From positions 496,001 to 560,000 of the forward strand of contig NZ_AP024881.1 of the NCBI RefSeq assembly GCF_024347675.1: DNA of 64,000 nucleotides, given 5' to 3'. The translations under genes were made by a program, and so were the position numbers. Under the pieces are notes generated by a model, which ran no database searches, had not been told where the DNA came from, and saw only the letters and a program-made list of their open reading frames with translations. Source of the stretch: Vibrio ishigakensis. GTDB lineage: Bacteria > Pseudomonadota > Gammaproteobacteria > Enterobacterales > Vibrionaceae. Below, piece after piece: positions 1-11,048 of this stretch. The first letter of the stretch is position 1. Every line of letters begins with the position of its first letter.

Positions 1-83
1 TACTCACGATGAGTGTCCACACAGATTGATACGGTTTAGAAAGTAAAGAGATTAGAGATGTCCCCCAAGACATCTCACTTAGT
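1..83 (+). other. 16S-23S spacer, upstream part
   Basis: This is the left part of the rRNA operon internal transcribed spacer. The 16S gene must lie just outside the window on the left. I see no gene here. It leads directly into four spacer tRNAs. Confidence 0.7.
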
Positions 84-159
84 GTCCCGTTCGTCTAGAG
101 GCCTAGGACACCGCCCTTTCACGGCGGTAACAGGGGTTCGACTCCCCTACGGGATACCA
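84..159 (+). tRNA. tRNA-Glu (TTC)
   Basis: A full 76-nt cloverleaf with encoded CCA. The acceptor stem GTCCCGT pairs with ACGGGAT, the T-loop is GTTCGACTC, and the anticodon TTC sits in the CCTTTCACG loop. It is the first of four tRNAs in the 16S-23S spacer, so it should be released from the rRNA precursor by processing rather than have its own promoter. Confidence 0.97.
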
Positions 160-161
160 TT

Positions 162-237
162 GGGTCGTTAGCTCAGTTGGTAGAGCAGTTGACTTTTAAT
201 CAATTGGTCGCAGGTTCGAATCCTGCACGACCCACCA
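162..237 (+). tRNA. tRNA-Lys (TTT)
   Basis: A 76-nt tRNA with encoded CCA. The acceptor stem GGGTCGT pairs with ACGACCC, and the anticodon TTT lies in the GACTTTTAATC arm. It begins two bases after tRNA-Glu, so the pair are excised from one precursor. Confidence 0.97.
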
Positions 238-245
238 TTTCTCAT

Positions 246-321
246 GGGGCTATAGCTCAGCTGGGAGAGCGCCTGCCTTGCACGCAGGAGGTCTGCGGTT
301 CGATCCCGCATAGCTCCACCA
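246..321 (+). tRNA. tRNA-Ala (TGC)
   Basis: A 76-nt tRNA with encoded CCA. The anticodon TGC lies in the CCTTGCACG loop and the acceptor stem is GGGGCTA/TAGCTCC, with a G-T pair. It is the third spacer tRNA; many gammaproteobacterial rrn spacers carry this isoacceptor. Confidence 0.97.
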
Positions 322-356
322 TGAGAGATTCCTACCACAGGAATTAAAAATAATGT

Positions 357-432
357 GGGCGATTAGCTCAGTTGGGAGAGCACCTCCCTTACAAGGAGGG
401 GGTCACTGGTTCGAGCCCGGTATCGCCCACCA
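357..432 (+). tRNA. tRNA-Val (TAC)
   Basis: A 76-nt tRNA with encoded CCA. The acceptor stem GGGCGAT pairs with ATCGCCC, and the anticodon TAC lies in the CCTTACAAG loop. The order Glu-Lys-Ala-Val is one of the known Vibrio rrn spacer types. Confidence 0.97.
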
Positions 433-794
433 TTCTCTAAACATTTTTGGATTATGAAGTTCCAAACCAGAGCAAGAAATTGATGCTGGTTGGATTTTTT
501 GTCGCCTAAGAATCTTTAGAAAATGCTTTTATTAAGTATTTTGCTCTTTAACAATTTGGAAAGCTGACGAATATTGTTTGATTAACAATATTCAATTAAA
601 AGTTCTCAAATCCTAAATCTTTATGATTTAGGTACCAACACACAATCAAGTGTTCTTGGAATTTGAGTCCGGCAAAATCGAGTCTGCATCATGTTTAAAT
701 AATTGCAGACAACTTTGGTGATTTAACCTTTGTCTTCACTTTTTAAAAGTGAAAGCAAATAGGTCAACCTTAAAGAAACTTCTTTGGGTTGTAT
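433..794 (+). promoter_or_regulatory. rrn spacer before 23S, with boxA-like antiterminator
   Basis: This gene-free 362-bp stretch is the distal 16S-23S spacer. TGCTCTTTAACA at 542-553 matches the E. coli rrn boxA element, which loads the Nus antitermination complex (known biology). GTATGGTTAA at 791-800 is complementary to TTAACCATAC around 3677-3686, the stem that closes the 23S processing helix. Nothing else was recognised. Confidence 0.75.
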
Positions 795-3683
<2,889 letters not shown>

Positions 3684-3773
3684 TACAACACCTAAGAGGT
3701 TTTGAGTTGGACTCAAAGATAGAACGTTGATTGTGTGATGAACTTTTAGATAGCTTTCCGAATTTTAAGAATT

Positions 3774-3892
3774 TGCTTGGCGACCATAGCGTTGTGGACC
3801 CACCTGATTCCATGCCGAACTCAGAAGTGAAACGCAATAGCGCCGATGGTAGTGTGGGGTTTCCCCATGTGAGAGTAGGACATCGCCAGGCT
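3774..3892 (+). rRNA. rrf: 5S ribosomal RNA
   Basis: About 119 nt, starting TGCTTGGCGACCATAGCG and ending GAGAGTAGGACATCGCCAGGC; the two ends pair to form helix I. The internal CCATGCCGAACTCAGAAGTGAAACG is typical of 5S rRNA. It lies 90 bp after 23S, which is normal for the operon. Confidence 0.97.
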
Positions 3893-3902
3893 TGCTTTAA
3901 GT

Positions 3903-3930
3903 TTTCAGATTTTTAAGCAAAAATCTGAAA
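3903..3930 (+). other. Hairpin between 5S and tRNA-Asp
   Basis: TTTCAGATTTTT at 3903-3914 is complementary to AAAAATCTGAAA at 3919-3930 with a 4-nt loop. It could be a processing hairpin for the 5S 3' end or a weak terminator. It is not followed by a clean T-run, and tRNA-Asp comes next, so processing is more likely (inference). Confidence 0.55.
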
Positions 3931-3983
3931 GCAAAAACTGAATAAGGCAGATTGTAAGACCTTGTTTAGTAACAAATTGGTGC

Positions 3984-4060
3984 GGAGTGGTAGTTCAGTT
4001 GGTTAGAATACCGGCCTGTCACGCCGGGGGTCGCGGGTTCGAGTCCCGTCCACTCCGCCA
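3984..4060 (+). tRNA. tRNA-Asp (GTC)
   Basis: A 77-nt tRNA with encoded CCA. The acceptor stem GGAGTGG pairs with CCACTCC, and the anticodon GTC sits in the CCTGTCACG loop. It is distal to 5S, as in some E. coli rrn operons. Pieces of its 3' half recur about 100 bp downstream. Confidence 0.97.
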
Positions 4061-4070
4061 CTTATTAGCG

Positions 4071-4099
4071 AAACCTCAGTCGAAAGGCTGAGGTTTTTT
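4071..4099 (+). terminator. Rho-independent terminator of the rRNA operon
   Basis: AACCTCAG-TCGAAAGG-CTGAGGTTTTTT forms a GC-containing stem with a T-run. It lies 10 bp after tRNA-Asp and should end the rrn transcript. Confidence 0.85.
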
Positions 4100-4135
4100 G
4101 CTATTTGAAGAATTGATTTTTGCTCTTTGAGCAAA

Positions 4136-4174
4136 CGAGTCCCGCTTGAGCGCAAGCCCGGCCACTCCGCCACT
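4136..4174 (+). pseudogene. Remnant of a tRNA-Asp 3' end
   Basis: CGAGTCCCG at 4136-4144 repeats the T-arm sequence at 4040-4048. CCACTCCGCCACT at 4162-4174 repeats 4050-4062, the acceptor stem, CCA and two following bases. A 17-nt unrelated piece separates the two blocks, so no cloverleaf can form. It may be the decayed end of a duplicated tRNA gene or an old attachment site; the sequence alone does not decide. Confidence 0.6.
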
Positions 4175-4181
4175 AACAGAG

Positions 4182-4211
4182 AAGCCCTAGTCGAAAGACT
4201 AGGGCTTTTTT
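4182..4211 (+). terminator. Second terminator, following the tRNA-Asp remnant
   Basis: AAGCCCTAG-TCGAAAG-ACTAGGGCTTTTTT. The TCGAAAG loop matches that of the first terminator, which suggests that tRNA end and terminator were duplicated together. A half-copy (ACTAGGGCTTTTTACG) follows at about 4259-4275. Confidence 0.75.
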
Positions 4212-4296
4212 ACGTCTATAGGTTTTATAAAATCTCAGACTAGCCGTCCGCGACGAAACACTAGGGCTTTTTACGTTTGAAGCTTTTCTAATTCTG

Positions 4297-4324
4297 CTGA
4301 TAGCTGATAGCTGATAGCTGATAG
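4297..4324. repeat. Four tandem copies of CTGATAG
   Basis: Four exact 7-bp units lie at 4297-4303, 4304-4310, 4311-4317 and 4318-4324. The same heptamer occurs as a palindrome with CTATCAG at 48459-48472. Copy number in such short arrays can change by slippage. Confidence 0.9.
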
Positions 4325-4394
4325 CTCCGTCTCCTATTGAGTCTCCGCGCGGCGTTGTTACTATACCTGTATCCCCACTTAAGAGATTATTGTT

Positions 4395-4727
4395 ATGCCT
4401 CATTTTAGATTCCGCGCTGTAGAGCGCGAAACAGTTCAGGTACTTTCTAAGACCTTAATTGATGAACTACAGCCTGTGATGGATTGTCCTCGAGAGGACT
4501 TTACCTTTGAATTGATTGCGACTGAGTTTTTCTTAGAGGGAGAGGTAAGCTCAGCTTATCCATTTGTAGAGGTGATGTGGTTCGATAGAGGGCAGGATAA
4601 ACAGGATATCTGTGCCAAAGCCATTACCGAGCAAGTTCGTCAGAGTTTGGGTAAAGATGTTGATGTGGCGGTTATCTTCACTGCGCTCTCACCAAGTCAG
4701 TATTACGATAACGGCGAACACTACTAA
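4395..4727 (+). CDS. DUF1904 family protein
   Basis: A 110-aa soluble protein with no signal peptide or membrane segment. It begins Met-Pro-His, as expected for a relative of the tautomerase/MIF fold, in which an N-terminal proline is exposed after Met removal. The conserved-looking tail (VAVIFTALSPSQYYDNGEHY) fits the DUF1904 proteins I recall from Vibrio. The function is unknown, and catalysis by Pro is only an inference from fold family. It stands alone, between the rrn terminators and a bidirectional terminator at 4731-4756. Confidence 0.7.
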   Translation: MPHFRFRAVERETVQVLSKTLIDELQPVMDCPREDFTFELIATEFFLEGEVSSAYPFVEVMWFDRGQDKQDICAKAITEQVRQSLGKDVDVAVIFTALSPSQYYDNGEHY

Positions 4728-4730
4728 TAA

Positions 4731-4756
4731 AAAAGGCGAACCTAAGGTTCGCCTTT
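4731..4756. terminator. Bidirectional terminator
   Basis: AAAAGGCGAACCTAAGGTTCGCCTTT is a stem with A-run and T-run on either side. It lies between the convergent DUF1904 gene and the DMT transporter gene. Confidence 0.85.
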
Positions 4757-4773
4757 GTTGTATTTATTCTGAA

Positions 4774-5625
4774 TTAAGCGCTACGCTTCTTCACCTTACT
4801 ATGAAGGAAGAGAGCGAAGAGTATGATTGCGCCACCTATAGTCAGACGAAGTAGGTCTTCATCTCTATTCCATATAGTGACGTTTACGATAAGACCTGCA
4901 GGGATCAGGGCGTTGTTCATGATTGCGAGATAACCAGGGTCAACCTGACTAGCACCTCGGTTCCATAGGAAATAGCCTAATCCTGAAGCACCGACACCAA
5001 GCCACAATAGAATGCCTAGTTGTAGAGGGTCGCTTAGCATTTCAGCTTTGCCCCAGATAGCCCAAGCTATGCTAACTACAACGAATGCACCAATGTAGAA
5101 CCAACCGAAGATATCTCTTTGGCGCATTTCCTGACGAGACTCTTTAAAGTATTTGTATCCCACCTGACCGAATGCGAAGCATAGGTTAGAGCATTGAACT
5201 ACAAGGAAACCAATCAGGTAGTCTTCGGTAATACTGTCATAACGAATTACCACTGCACCGGCTACAGCTACAAGAGCAGTGACTAAGTACCAAGGGTTAA
5301 ACTGTTTCTTTAACGCATCATAGATAAGGGTGACGTAGATTGGGGTGAATACGGTGAAGATTAGTACTTCGGGTACGGTAAGTAGCAAGAACGACTGATA
5401 GTAGAAGATATACATCAAACCCAATTGGATGCCGCCTATGCCCATTAACTGAAATGCTTCTTTCTTGGTTACGGCCTTGAGGCGCAGGAATGGTAGAAAG
5501 ACCAATGCCGCGAGTGCGATACGAACCCAAACTGATACATAGGCATCCACCTGTCCCGCCAGATAAACACCAATCAAACTAAAAGATAGTGACCACATGA
5601 TGGTCGTAACGATTAAATATCCCAA
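4774..5625 (-). CDS. DMT-family (EamA) membrane transporter
   Basis: A protein of about 283 aa with ten hydrophobic segments in two halves of roughly 130 residues, the EamA/drug-metabolite transporter layout. The basic tail KVKKRS suggests a cytoplasmic C-terminus. The longest frame begins inside the upstream gene. I prefer the TTG at 5625, which follows that gene's stop by two bases and has GAGG five bases upstream; a GAGG(TAA) overlap like this points to translational coupling. The substrate cannot be told; relatives export amino acids or other metabolites. Confidence 0.8.
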   Translation of the reverse strand: MGYLIVTTIMWSLSFSLIGVYLAGQVDAYVSVWVRIALAALVFLPFLRLKAVTKKEAFQLMGIGGIQLGLMYIFYYQSFLLLTVPEVLIFTVFTPIYVTLIYDALKKQFNPWYLVTALVAVAGAVVIRYDSITEDYLIGFLVVQCSNLCFAFGQVGYKYFKESRQEMRQRDIFGWFYIGAFVVVSIAWAIWGKAEMLSDPLQLGILLWLGVGASGLGYFLWNRGASQVDPGYLAIMNNALIPAGLIVNVTIWNRDEDLLRLTIGGAIILFALFLHSKVKKRSA

Positions 5626-5627
5626 AA

Positions 5628-6080
5628 TTACCTCGAATAACGATAATCTAGATTTTCTTGTTTCCGTGGTCCGGTAATGGACCAAAAGAACTCTATTCCT
5701 TGTTCACCCTTGATGACCCTGCCGCTATAGATATCATCGCCACAAAGGTGGGCTTGTTCGCTTTCCCACGAATCAGATTCGGAGTGATAAATAAGCTCAA
5801 ATAACTCAACCTGTTTATCTCTTCCAAAACGTGAATGAAGCAGGCGGATGCGAGTATCCGTCAGTTTTTGCCAGATAAATTCGTTATTGGTTTCAACCTT
5901 ATGGCCATTTTGCGCAAGAACAAACTGCCCTGTTTCAGTGAAGAAAAGTGTGTCCTTCTCTAGGCGCAAAGAGACACTGCCTTGCCCTTCACCGGCCCAA
6001 CCCATAACGGATTTTTCTCCCGGTTTGGACTCATATTTGTATTGGCGGATGGATTGCAGTGCACTCCACAAATCAAACAT
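5628..6080 (-). CDS. DUF6314-like protein
   Basis: A 150-aa soluble protein. The pattern of an early basic/aromatic strand (IRQYKYES), then GQGSVSLRLEKDTLFFTETGQFVL, and a late G-IEFFWSITGPRKQENLDYRYSR resembles DUF6314 beta-barrel proteins, which often end with a YxR-type motif. The function is unknown. I start it at the ATG at 6080, seven bases after AGGTG; the GTG nine bases earlier overlaps that site. It is cotranscribed with the DMT transporter downstream. Confidence 0.6.
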   Translation of the reverse strand: MFDLWSALQSIRQYKYESKPGEKSVMGWAGEGQGSVSLRLEKDTLFFTETGQFVLAQNGHKVETNNEFIWQKLTDTRIRLLHSRFGRDKQVELFELIYHSESDSWESEQAHLCGDDIYSGRVIKGEQGIEFFWSITGPRKQENLDYRYSR

Positions 6081-6100
6081 AAACGACACCTAAATAAGCG

Positions 6101-6136
6101 AAAAAAAATCCGACACCTGAAACAAGTATCGGATTA
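6101..6136 (-). terminator. Terminator after yfhL
   Basis: Read on the minus strand, ATCCGATACTTG and its partner TGTCGGAT form an imperfect stem followed by eight Ts. It ends the trhP-yfhL transcript and separates it from the DUF6314-like gene. Confidence 0.7.
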
Positions 6137-6153
6137 TTGAATAGAGTAGCGAG

Positions 6154-6408
6154 TTACGCGAGCCCTTGAATTACAACGAATTTCTCAAGAAGCTCTTCAT
6201 CTGTTTCAACGCGCTGTGGATCGGTAATGATGCACTTGGTAATCGGACAAACCGACTGACACGTTGGCGCATCGTAGTGACCTTTACACTCGGTGCAAAG
6301 GTCTGGATCAATCTCATAAATAGAGTCACCCATGCTGATAGCATCGTTTGGGCACTCTGGTTCGCACATATCACAGTTGATGCAACTGCTTTGGATAAGT
6401 AATGCCAT
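6154..6408 (-). CDS. yfhL: YfhL family 2[4Fe-4S] ferredoxin
   Basis: An 84-aa ferredoxin. Cluster ligands are visible as C9, C12, C15 and C19, then C38, C41, C50, C54 and C59, with the insertion between C41 and C50 that marks the Allochromatium-type/YfhL group. It is a cytoplasmic electron carrier of low potential. It directly follows trhP (stop to start 3 bp), so the two are one operon. TrhP also has a four-Cys cluster signature, so YfhL may supply its electrons; this is inference. Confidence 0.93.
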   Translation of the reverse strand: MALLIQSSCINCDMCEPECPNDAISMGDSIYEIDPDLCTECKGHYDAPTCQSVCPITKCIITDPQRVETDEELLEKFVVIQGLA

Positions 6409-6411
6409 GGA

Positions 6412-7797
6412 TTACTTGCCTGTTGGATTACGAGTATCCTGACCTGCGTTTAGGTTACGCATCAGAAGACCGTATTCCAGATCCAAGTCCTGAGGTACAG
6501 GGATAAACACGAAGTGGCCATTACCTTTTGCATCGGTAATCTGCTCTGACTTACGGTTTTCCATCGCCTCCAGGTTAAAGATAACATTGCCTTTAGGAGT
6601 CATTAGCTCAAGGCTGTCACCTACAATGAATTTGTTCTTAACTTCTACCTCTGCTAGGTCACCACGGCGCTTGCCAGTGAACTCACCAACAAACTGCTGA
6701 GAGTCAGATACTGAGTAGCCGTAGTCGTAGTTTTGGTATGCATCATGGGTGTGACGACGAAGGAAGCCTTCGGTGTAGCCACGGTGCGCTAGGCTCTCTA
6801 GGGTACCTAGTAGTGTCTCATCAAATGGCTTGCCAGCAACTGCGTCGTCGATTGCTTTACGATAAACCTGAGCGGTACGAGCACAGTAGTAAAAAGACTT
6901 AGTACGACCTTCGATCTTAAGCGAGTGCACACCCATCTTGGTTAGGCGCTCTACATGCTGAACTGCACGCAGGTCCTTAGAGTTCATGATATAGGTGCCG
7001 TGCTCATCCTCAAATGCCGCCATTTTTTCTTCTGGACGGTGAGCTTCAGACAGCAGAACGACTTCGTCAGTTGGCTTGCCGCGACCGATAGTGGTTTCAG
7101 GACGCTCGTCTTGAACTTCTACAGCTTGCGCTTCAGTCGGGTCAAACTTCTCAACGATATCGCCAGCGTCGTTTTCTTTACCTTCTTCTACCTTGTATTC
7201 CCAACGACATGCGTTGGTGCAAGTACCTTGGTTCGGGTCACGCTTGTTGATGTAACCAGACAGTAGGCAGCGACCAGAGTAGGCCATGCACAGAGCACCG
7301 TGAACGAATACCTCTAGCTCTGTCTCAGGGCAGTGTTCGCGGATCTCTTCGATTTCTTCAAGTGATAGCTCACGAGAAACGATAACGCGTTCAACACCGT
7401 TGGCAGCCCAGAACTTAACCGTTGCCCAGTTCACGGCGTTTGCTTGAACAGATAGGTGGATTGGCATTTCTGGGAAGGCTTCACGAACCATCATGATAAG
7501 GCCAGGATCAGACATGATTAGGGCATCAGGGCCCATTTCAACTACCGGCTTAAGGTCGCGAATAAAGGTTTTTAGCTTAGAGTTGTGTGGTTGGATGTTA
7601 CAAACAACGTACAGCTTCTTACCTTGAGCGTGTGCTTCATCGATACCTATCTGTAGGTTCTCGTGGTTAAACTCGTTGTTTCTTACACGAAGGCTGTAAC
7701 GTGGTTGGCCTGCATATACTGCGTCTGCACCATAAGCAAAGGCGTAGCGCATGTTTTTAAGGCTACCTGCAGGAGATAGTAATTCTGGTTTGAACAT
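6412..7797 (-). CDS. trhP: tRNA uridine-34 hydroxylase TrhP (YegQ, U32 family)
   Basis: A 461-aa U32 peptidase-family protein. Family studies show that TrhP makes 5-hydroxyuridine at wobble position 34 from prephenate-dependent chemistry, without oxygen. The TIM-barrel half begins ELLSPAGSLKNMRYAFAYGADAVY. Four cysteines (C170, C177, C193, C197) form the likely Fe-S site, in the motifs CMAYSGRC and GTCTNAC. I use the ATG at 7797; the longer TTG form adds eight unlikely residues. It is paired with ferredoxin yfhL downstream. Two further U32 proteins, UbiU and UbiV, lie at 52-54 kb. Confidence 0.92.
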   Translation of the reverse strand: MFKPELLSPAGSLKNMRYAFAYGADAVYAGQPRYSLRVRNNEFNHENLQIGIDEAHAQGKKLYVVCNIQPHNSKLKTFIRDLKPVVEMGPDALIMSDPGLIMMVREAFPEMPIHLSVQANAVNWATVKFWAANGVERVIVSRELSLEEIEEIREHCPETELEVFVHGALCMAYSGRCLLSGYINKRDPNQGTCTNACRWEYKVEEGKENDAGDIVEKFDPTEAQAVEVQDERPETTIGRGKPTDEVVLLSEAHRPEEKMAAFEDEHGTYIMNSKDLRAVQHVERLTKMGVHSLKIEGRTKSFYYCARTAQVYRKAIDDAVAGKPFDETLLGTLESLAHRGYTEGFLRRHTHDAYQNYDYGYSVSDSQQFVGEFTGKRRGDLAEVEVKNKFIVGDSLELMTPKGNVIFNLEAMENRKSEQITDAKGNGHFVFIPVPQDLDLEYGLLMRNLNAGQDTRNPTGK

Positions 7798-7928
7798 CTT
7801 GTACACTCTTTCTGATTTCAAGTCAGGATCCCATCACTAAATGACGGGATATAAAGGAGGGCGAATTTTACGGTATCGATGTAAAAATCGCCACTAAAAA
7901 GTTTGTACAAGCCTAATTCTAGCTGATT

Positions 7929-8837
7929 TTATGCTTCTTCGAGGCCGCCAAGGGCAGTATGAAGGTCACCTACAAGTGCAAGAAGTTCTGAACTCATCAG
8001 TGAGAAGTCTGCATCGAAGCGTGCGCCCTTGTCTTCACGAGGGATATCATCGTTTTGGTCTTTGATTTCATCAACAAACTTAAGACGCTTAAGGCTAGCA
8101 TCATCGGCTAGAACAAATTCGATGCGCTCTTGCCAGTTTAGAGCAAGTTTGGTCACAAACTTGTTCGCTTGGATGTGGTTTTTGATCTCTTCGCTTTGAA
8201 GGTCTTGTTGCTTACAGCGAATGATACCGCCGTCTTCTAGCGCTGACTTAAGCTCAGCTTCTTGAAGCACCTCGAATGTAGTCGGTGCATTGTCTGCATC
8301 TACCCAAGCGGTAAGCGTAGTTTCTACTGGTGTGTCAGGTAGTGCTGGAACAACAGGAAGGCTACCTAGGGTCTTACGAAGCAGGGCTAGAGCATCTTCT
8401 GCTTTCTTACTACTTGCAGCATCCACAAGAATTACGCCGTCATTAACAGAAACTAACAAGAAAGTTAGTTGGCTACGGGTAAAGGCGCGTGGCAGTAGAT
8501 CGAGTAAAACTTCATCTTTGATAGTGTCGCGTTCGGTCTTTTTCAGGCGACGATTTTCTTTCTCTTCAAGAAGGTCAACCTTGTTTGCTACCGCATCATT
8601 TACCACAGATGCAGGAAGTAGTTTTTCTTCTTTTTTAGCACAAAGCAGAATCTTGCCTTCAGCTTGGTGGCTTAGAAGCTGGTCTTGGCCTGGCATGGCG
8701 TAGGTCCAACCAAACTTCTGTTTGTCTTGGCTGCCACAAGGTGCAAATTTGAAGTCACCCAGTTGGGCTTCTAGTTTCTCTAGGTCGATATCGATTTCAC
8801 GATTGAATCGGTAAACAAGACAGTTTTTGAACCACAT
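7929..8837 (-). CDS. rdgC: Recombination-associated protein RdgC
   Basis: A 302-aa RdgC, the usual length. The start [13 protein letters not shown] and the blocks [15 protein letters not shown], [14 protein letters not shown] and the [28 protein letters not shown] region are characteristic. RdgC is a nucleoid-associated ring-shaped DNA-binding protein that restrains RecA (established for E. coli). It is monocistronic and divergent from phoB, sharing the 180-bp region that holds the phoB Pho box. Confidence 0.95.
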   Translation of the reverse strand: MWFKNCLVYRFNREIDIDLEKLEAQLGDFKFAPCGSQDKQKFGWTYAMPGQDQLLSHQAEGKILLCAKKEEKLLPASVVNDAVANKVDLLEEKENRRLKKTERDTIKDEVLLDLLPRAFTRSQLTFLLVSVNDGVILVDAASSKKAEDALALLRKTLGSLPVVPALPDTPVETTLTAWVDADNAPTTFEVLQEAELKSALEDGGIIRCKQQDLQSEEIKNHIQANKFVTKLALNWQERIEFVLADDASLKRLKFVDEIKDQNDDIPREDKGARFDADFSLMSSELLALVGDLHTALGGLEEA

Positions 8838-8949
8838 ATTTGGACTCTGTTTTGGATTGCAAAGCAGAGATCATAATCCATTGCAGTGGCTTTCACCTAA
8901 TACAAAAAATCGGTTGTGCGATGAATTTATTATGATTTTTTGTTTTCAA

Positions 8950-8983
8950 TGGACACAAAAGTGTCATAATTTATCAAGATAAT
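8950..8983 (+). promoter_or_regulatory. Pho box and -10 of phoB
   Basis: TGGACACAAAAGTGTCAT at 8950-8967 fits the Pho box layout of two CTGTCAT-like repeats with an 11-bp period (14 of 18 by my count). GATAAT at 8978-8983 follows after exactly 10 bp, the spacing expected when PhoB replaces the -35 contact. It predicts autoregulation of phoBR under phosphate starvation. Confidence 0.65.
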
Positions 8984-9019
8984 AAGCCGAGTTTGAGATT
9001 AATCGAGGTAATCAAAAAG

Positions 9020-9709
9020 ATGTCTAGAAGAATCCTGGTTGTTGAGGATGAGGCGCCAATTCGCGAAATGCTTTGTTTTGTTTTGGAGCAGAAAGGCTAT
9101 GAAACTATCGAAGCAGAAGACTATGACACTGCGATCAGTCTGCTAAAAGAACCGTTCCCTGATCTTGTACTTCTGGACTGGATGCTACCAGGCGGCACAG
9201 GTATTAATTTTATCAAACATCTTAAGCGTGAAGAGATGACCCGCAACATTCCAGTTGTGATGCTGACTGCGCGTGGTGAAGAAGAAGATAAGGTTAAAGG
9301 TCTTGAGGTTGGTGCTGATGATTACATCACTAAGCCTTTCTCCCCGAAAGAGCTGCTAGCTCGTCTTAAAGCTGTTATTCGTCGTGCATCTCCTACCTCT
9401 ACAGAGGAAGTGATCGATGTACAAGGTCTGCGCCTTGACCCAGTTTCTCACCGTGTGACTGCACACGAACAAGCATTAGACATGGGCCCTACCGAGTTTA
9501 AGATGCTGCACTTCTTTATGACGCACCAAGAGCGCGTATATAGCCGTGAGCAACTACTAAACCATATCTGGGGTACTAATGTATATGTTGAGGATCGTAC
9601 CGTTGACGTACACATCCGCCGATTAAGAAAGGCTTTAGAAGCGACTGAACACCATAAACTTGTCCAAACCGTTCGCGGTGCAGGTTACCGTTTTTCAACT
9701 AAAGCGTAA
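9020..9709 (+). CDS. phoB: Phosphate regulon response regulator PhoB
   Basis: A 229-aa OmpR-type regulator. The receiver domain spans residues 1-120, with acidic pocket D10/E11, phospho-acceptor D53, T83 and K105. A winged-helix DNA-binding domain follows, with [10 protein letters not shown] and [12 protein letters not shown]. The ATG at 9020 is preceded by GAGGTAA at the right distance; the upstream TTG is not needed. It activates Pho-box promoters when PhoR phosphorylates it. phoR starts 32 bp downstream, so they form one operon. Confidence 0.97.
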   Translation: MSRRILVVEDEAPIREMLCFVLEQKGYETIEAEDYDTAISLLKEPFPDLVLLDWMLPGGTGINFIKHLKREEMTRNIPVVMLTARGEEEDKVKGLEVGADDYITKPFSPKELLARLKAVIRRASPTSTEEVIDVQGLRLDPVSHRVTAHEQALDMGPTEFKMLHFFMTHQERVYSREQLLNHIWGTNVYVEDRTVDVHIRRLRKALEATEHHKLVQTVRGAGYRFSTKA

Positions 9710-9740
9710 TCTTGAGTTGGACTTTGGAGAATACCCTTAG

Positions 9741-11048
9741 ATGGTAGAAAAGTTGACTTGGAAGAAGCTAGCCCTCGAGCTGGCTTTTTTTTACACCCCA
9801 TGGATATTACTAGGATGGTTCGTAGGCTACATGCCTTGGATGCTCTTGGTTGCGACCTTATTACAGCTAGGTTGGCACCTTCATAATCAGGTGCGTTTCT
9901 CAAATTGGTTGTGGAACGACAAGCGTCTTTCACCGCCTTCTAGCTCAGGCAACTGGGAGCCGTTGTTCAATGGTATGTATCGTTTACAGCAGCGTCAGCG
10001 CCGTAAACGTAAAGAGCTGACAGGTCTTATCCGTCGCTTCCGCAATGGTGCCGAATCCCTGCCGGATGCTGTAGTTGTATTTCGCGAAGAGGGTAATATC
10101 GTCTGGTGTAACCGATTGGCTCAGCAATTGTTGGGTTTTCGCTGGCCGGAAGACTCTGATCTACCCATTACTAACCTTCTAAGGTCTCCAGACTTTATTA
10201 AGTACCTAAACAAAAACGACTTCTCTGAGCCTCTAGAGATGCGTTCTCCTTTAAATGTTGAGCGTATCCTTGAGCTTCGTATCGTGCCTTATACCGATGG
10301 CGAACAGCTTATGGTAGTGCGTGACGTGTCTCAGCTTAAACAGCTTGAGGGTATGCGTCGTAACTTTTTTGCGAACGTATCGCATGAGCTTAGAACTCCA
10401 ATGACGGTTCTTCAGGGTTATCTAGAGATGACTGCAGATCCAGATATGCTAGTCGGTCCAATGTGGCCAAAGGCACACGGGGTGATGACAGAGCAGCTTA
10501 ATCGTATGAACAGCTTGGTTAATCAGTTGCTAACTCTATCTAAGATCGAGGCGGCTCCTATGGGGGGCGAGGATGTTATCGATGTACCTAAGATGCTGAA
10601 TATTCTTGAGAAAGAAGCAATTACCCTAAGTGGTGACAAGGGGCATAAGGTAGTATTGGATATCGATGATTCCTTGAAGATCCTAGGTGAAGAAGATCAG
10701 ATGCGCAGTGCTATCTCTAACCTTGTTTACAATGCGGTTAAGTACACTCCTGCGGGTAGTAAGATCACCATTAGTTGGAAAGAAGTACCGAGCGGCGCTG
10801 AGTTTAAGGTTATCGATACTGGTGAGGGTATCGAAGCACAGCATCTACATAGATTAACCGAGCGCTTCTACCGGGTGGATAAGGCTCGTTCTAGGGAGAC
10901 AGGTGGCAGTGGTCTAGGACTTGCTATTGTTAAACATACCCTTAGTCACCACGACTCTCAGCTTGAGGTCCAGAGTGAAGTGGGTAAAGGAAGTCAGTTC
11001 TCTTTTGTGCTTCCTAAACGATTCATAGTGCGAGGTGAAGTTGCTTGA
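9741..11048 (+). CDS. phoR: Phosphate regulon sensor histidine kinase PhoR
   Basis: A 435-aa inner-membrane kinase. Two hydrophobic helices at about residues 12-48 have almost no periplasmic loop, which is typical of PhoR. A basic linker, a PAS domain (about 100-190), HisKA with H215 in ANVSHELRTP, and the HATPase boxes NLVYNAVKYTP, DTGEGI and GGSGLGLAI follow. Lacking an external sensor domain, it reads phosphate through the Pst importer and PhoU. Its stop overlaps the start of the PstS-like gene (TTGA). Confidence 0.96.
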   Translation: MVEKLTWKKLALELAFFYTPWILLGWFVGYMPWMLLVATLLQLGWHLHNQVRFSNWLWNDKRLSPPSSSGNWEPLFNGMYRLQQRQRRKRKELTGLIRRFRNGAESLPDAVVVFREEGNIVWCNRLAQQLLGFRWPEDSDLPITNLLRSPDFIKYLNKNDFSEPLEMRSPLNVERILELRIVPYTDGEQLMVVRDVSQLKQLEGMRRNFFANVSHELRTPMTVLQGYLEMTADPDMLVGPMWPKAHGVMTEQLNRMNSLVNQLLTLSKIEAAPMGGEDVIDVPKMLNILEKEAITLSGDKGHKVVLDIDDSLKILGEEDQMRSAISNLVYNAVKYTPAGSKITISWKEVPSGAEFKVIDTGEGIEAQHLHRLTERFYRVDKARSRETGGSGLGLAIVKHTLSHHDSQLEVQSEVGKGSQFSFVLPKRFIVRGEVA

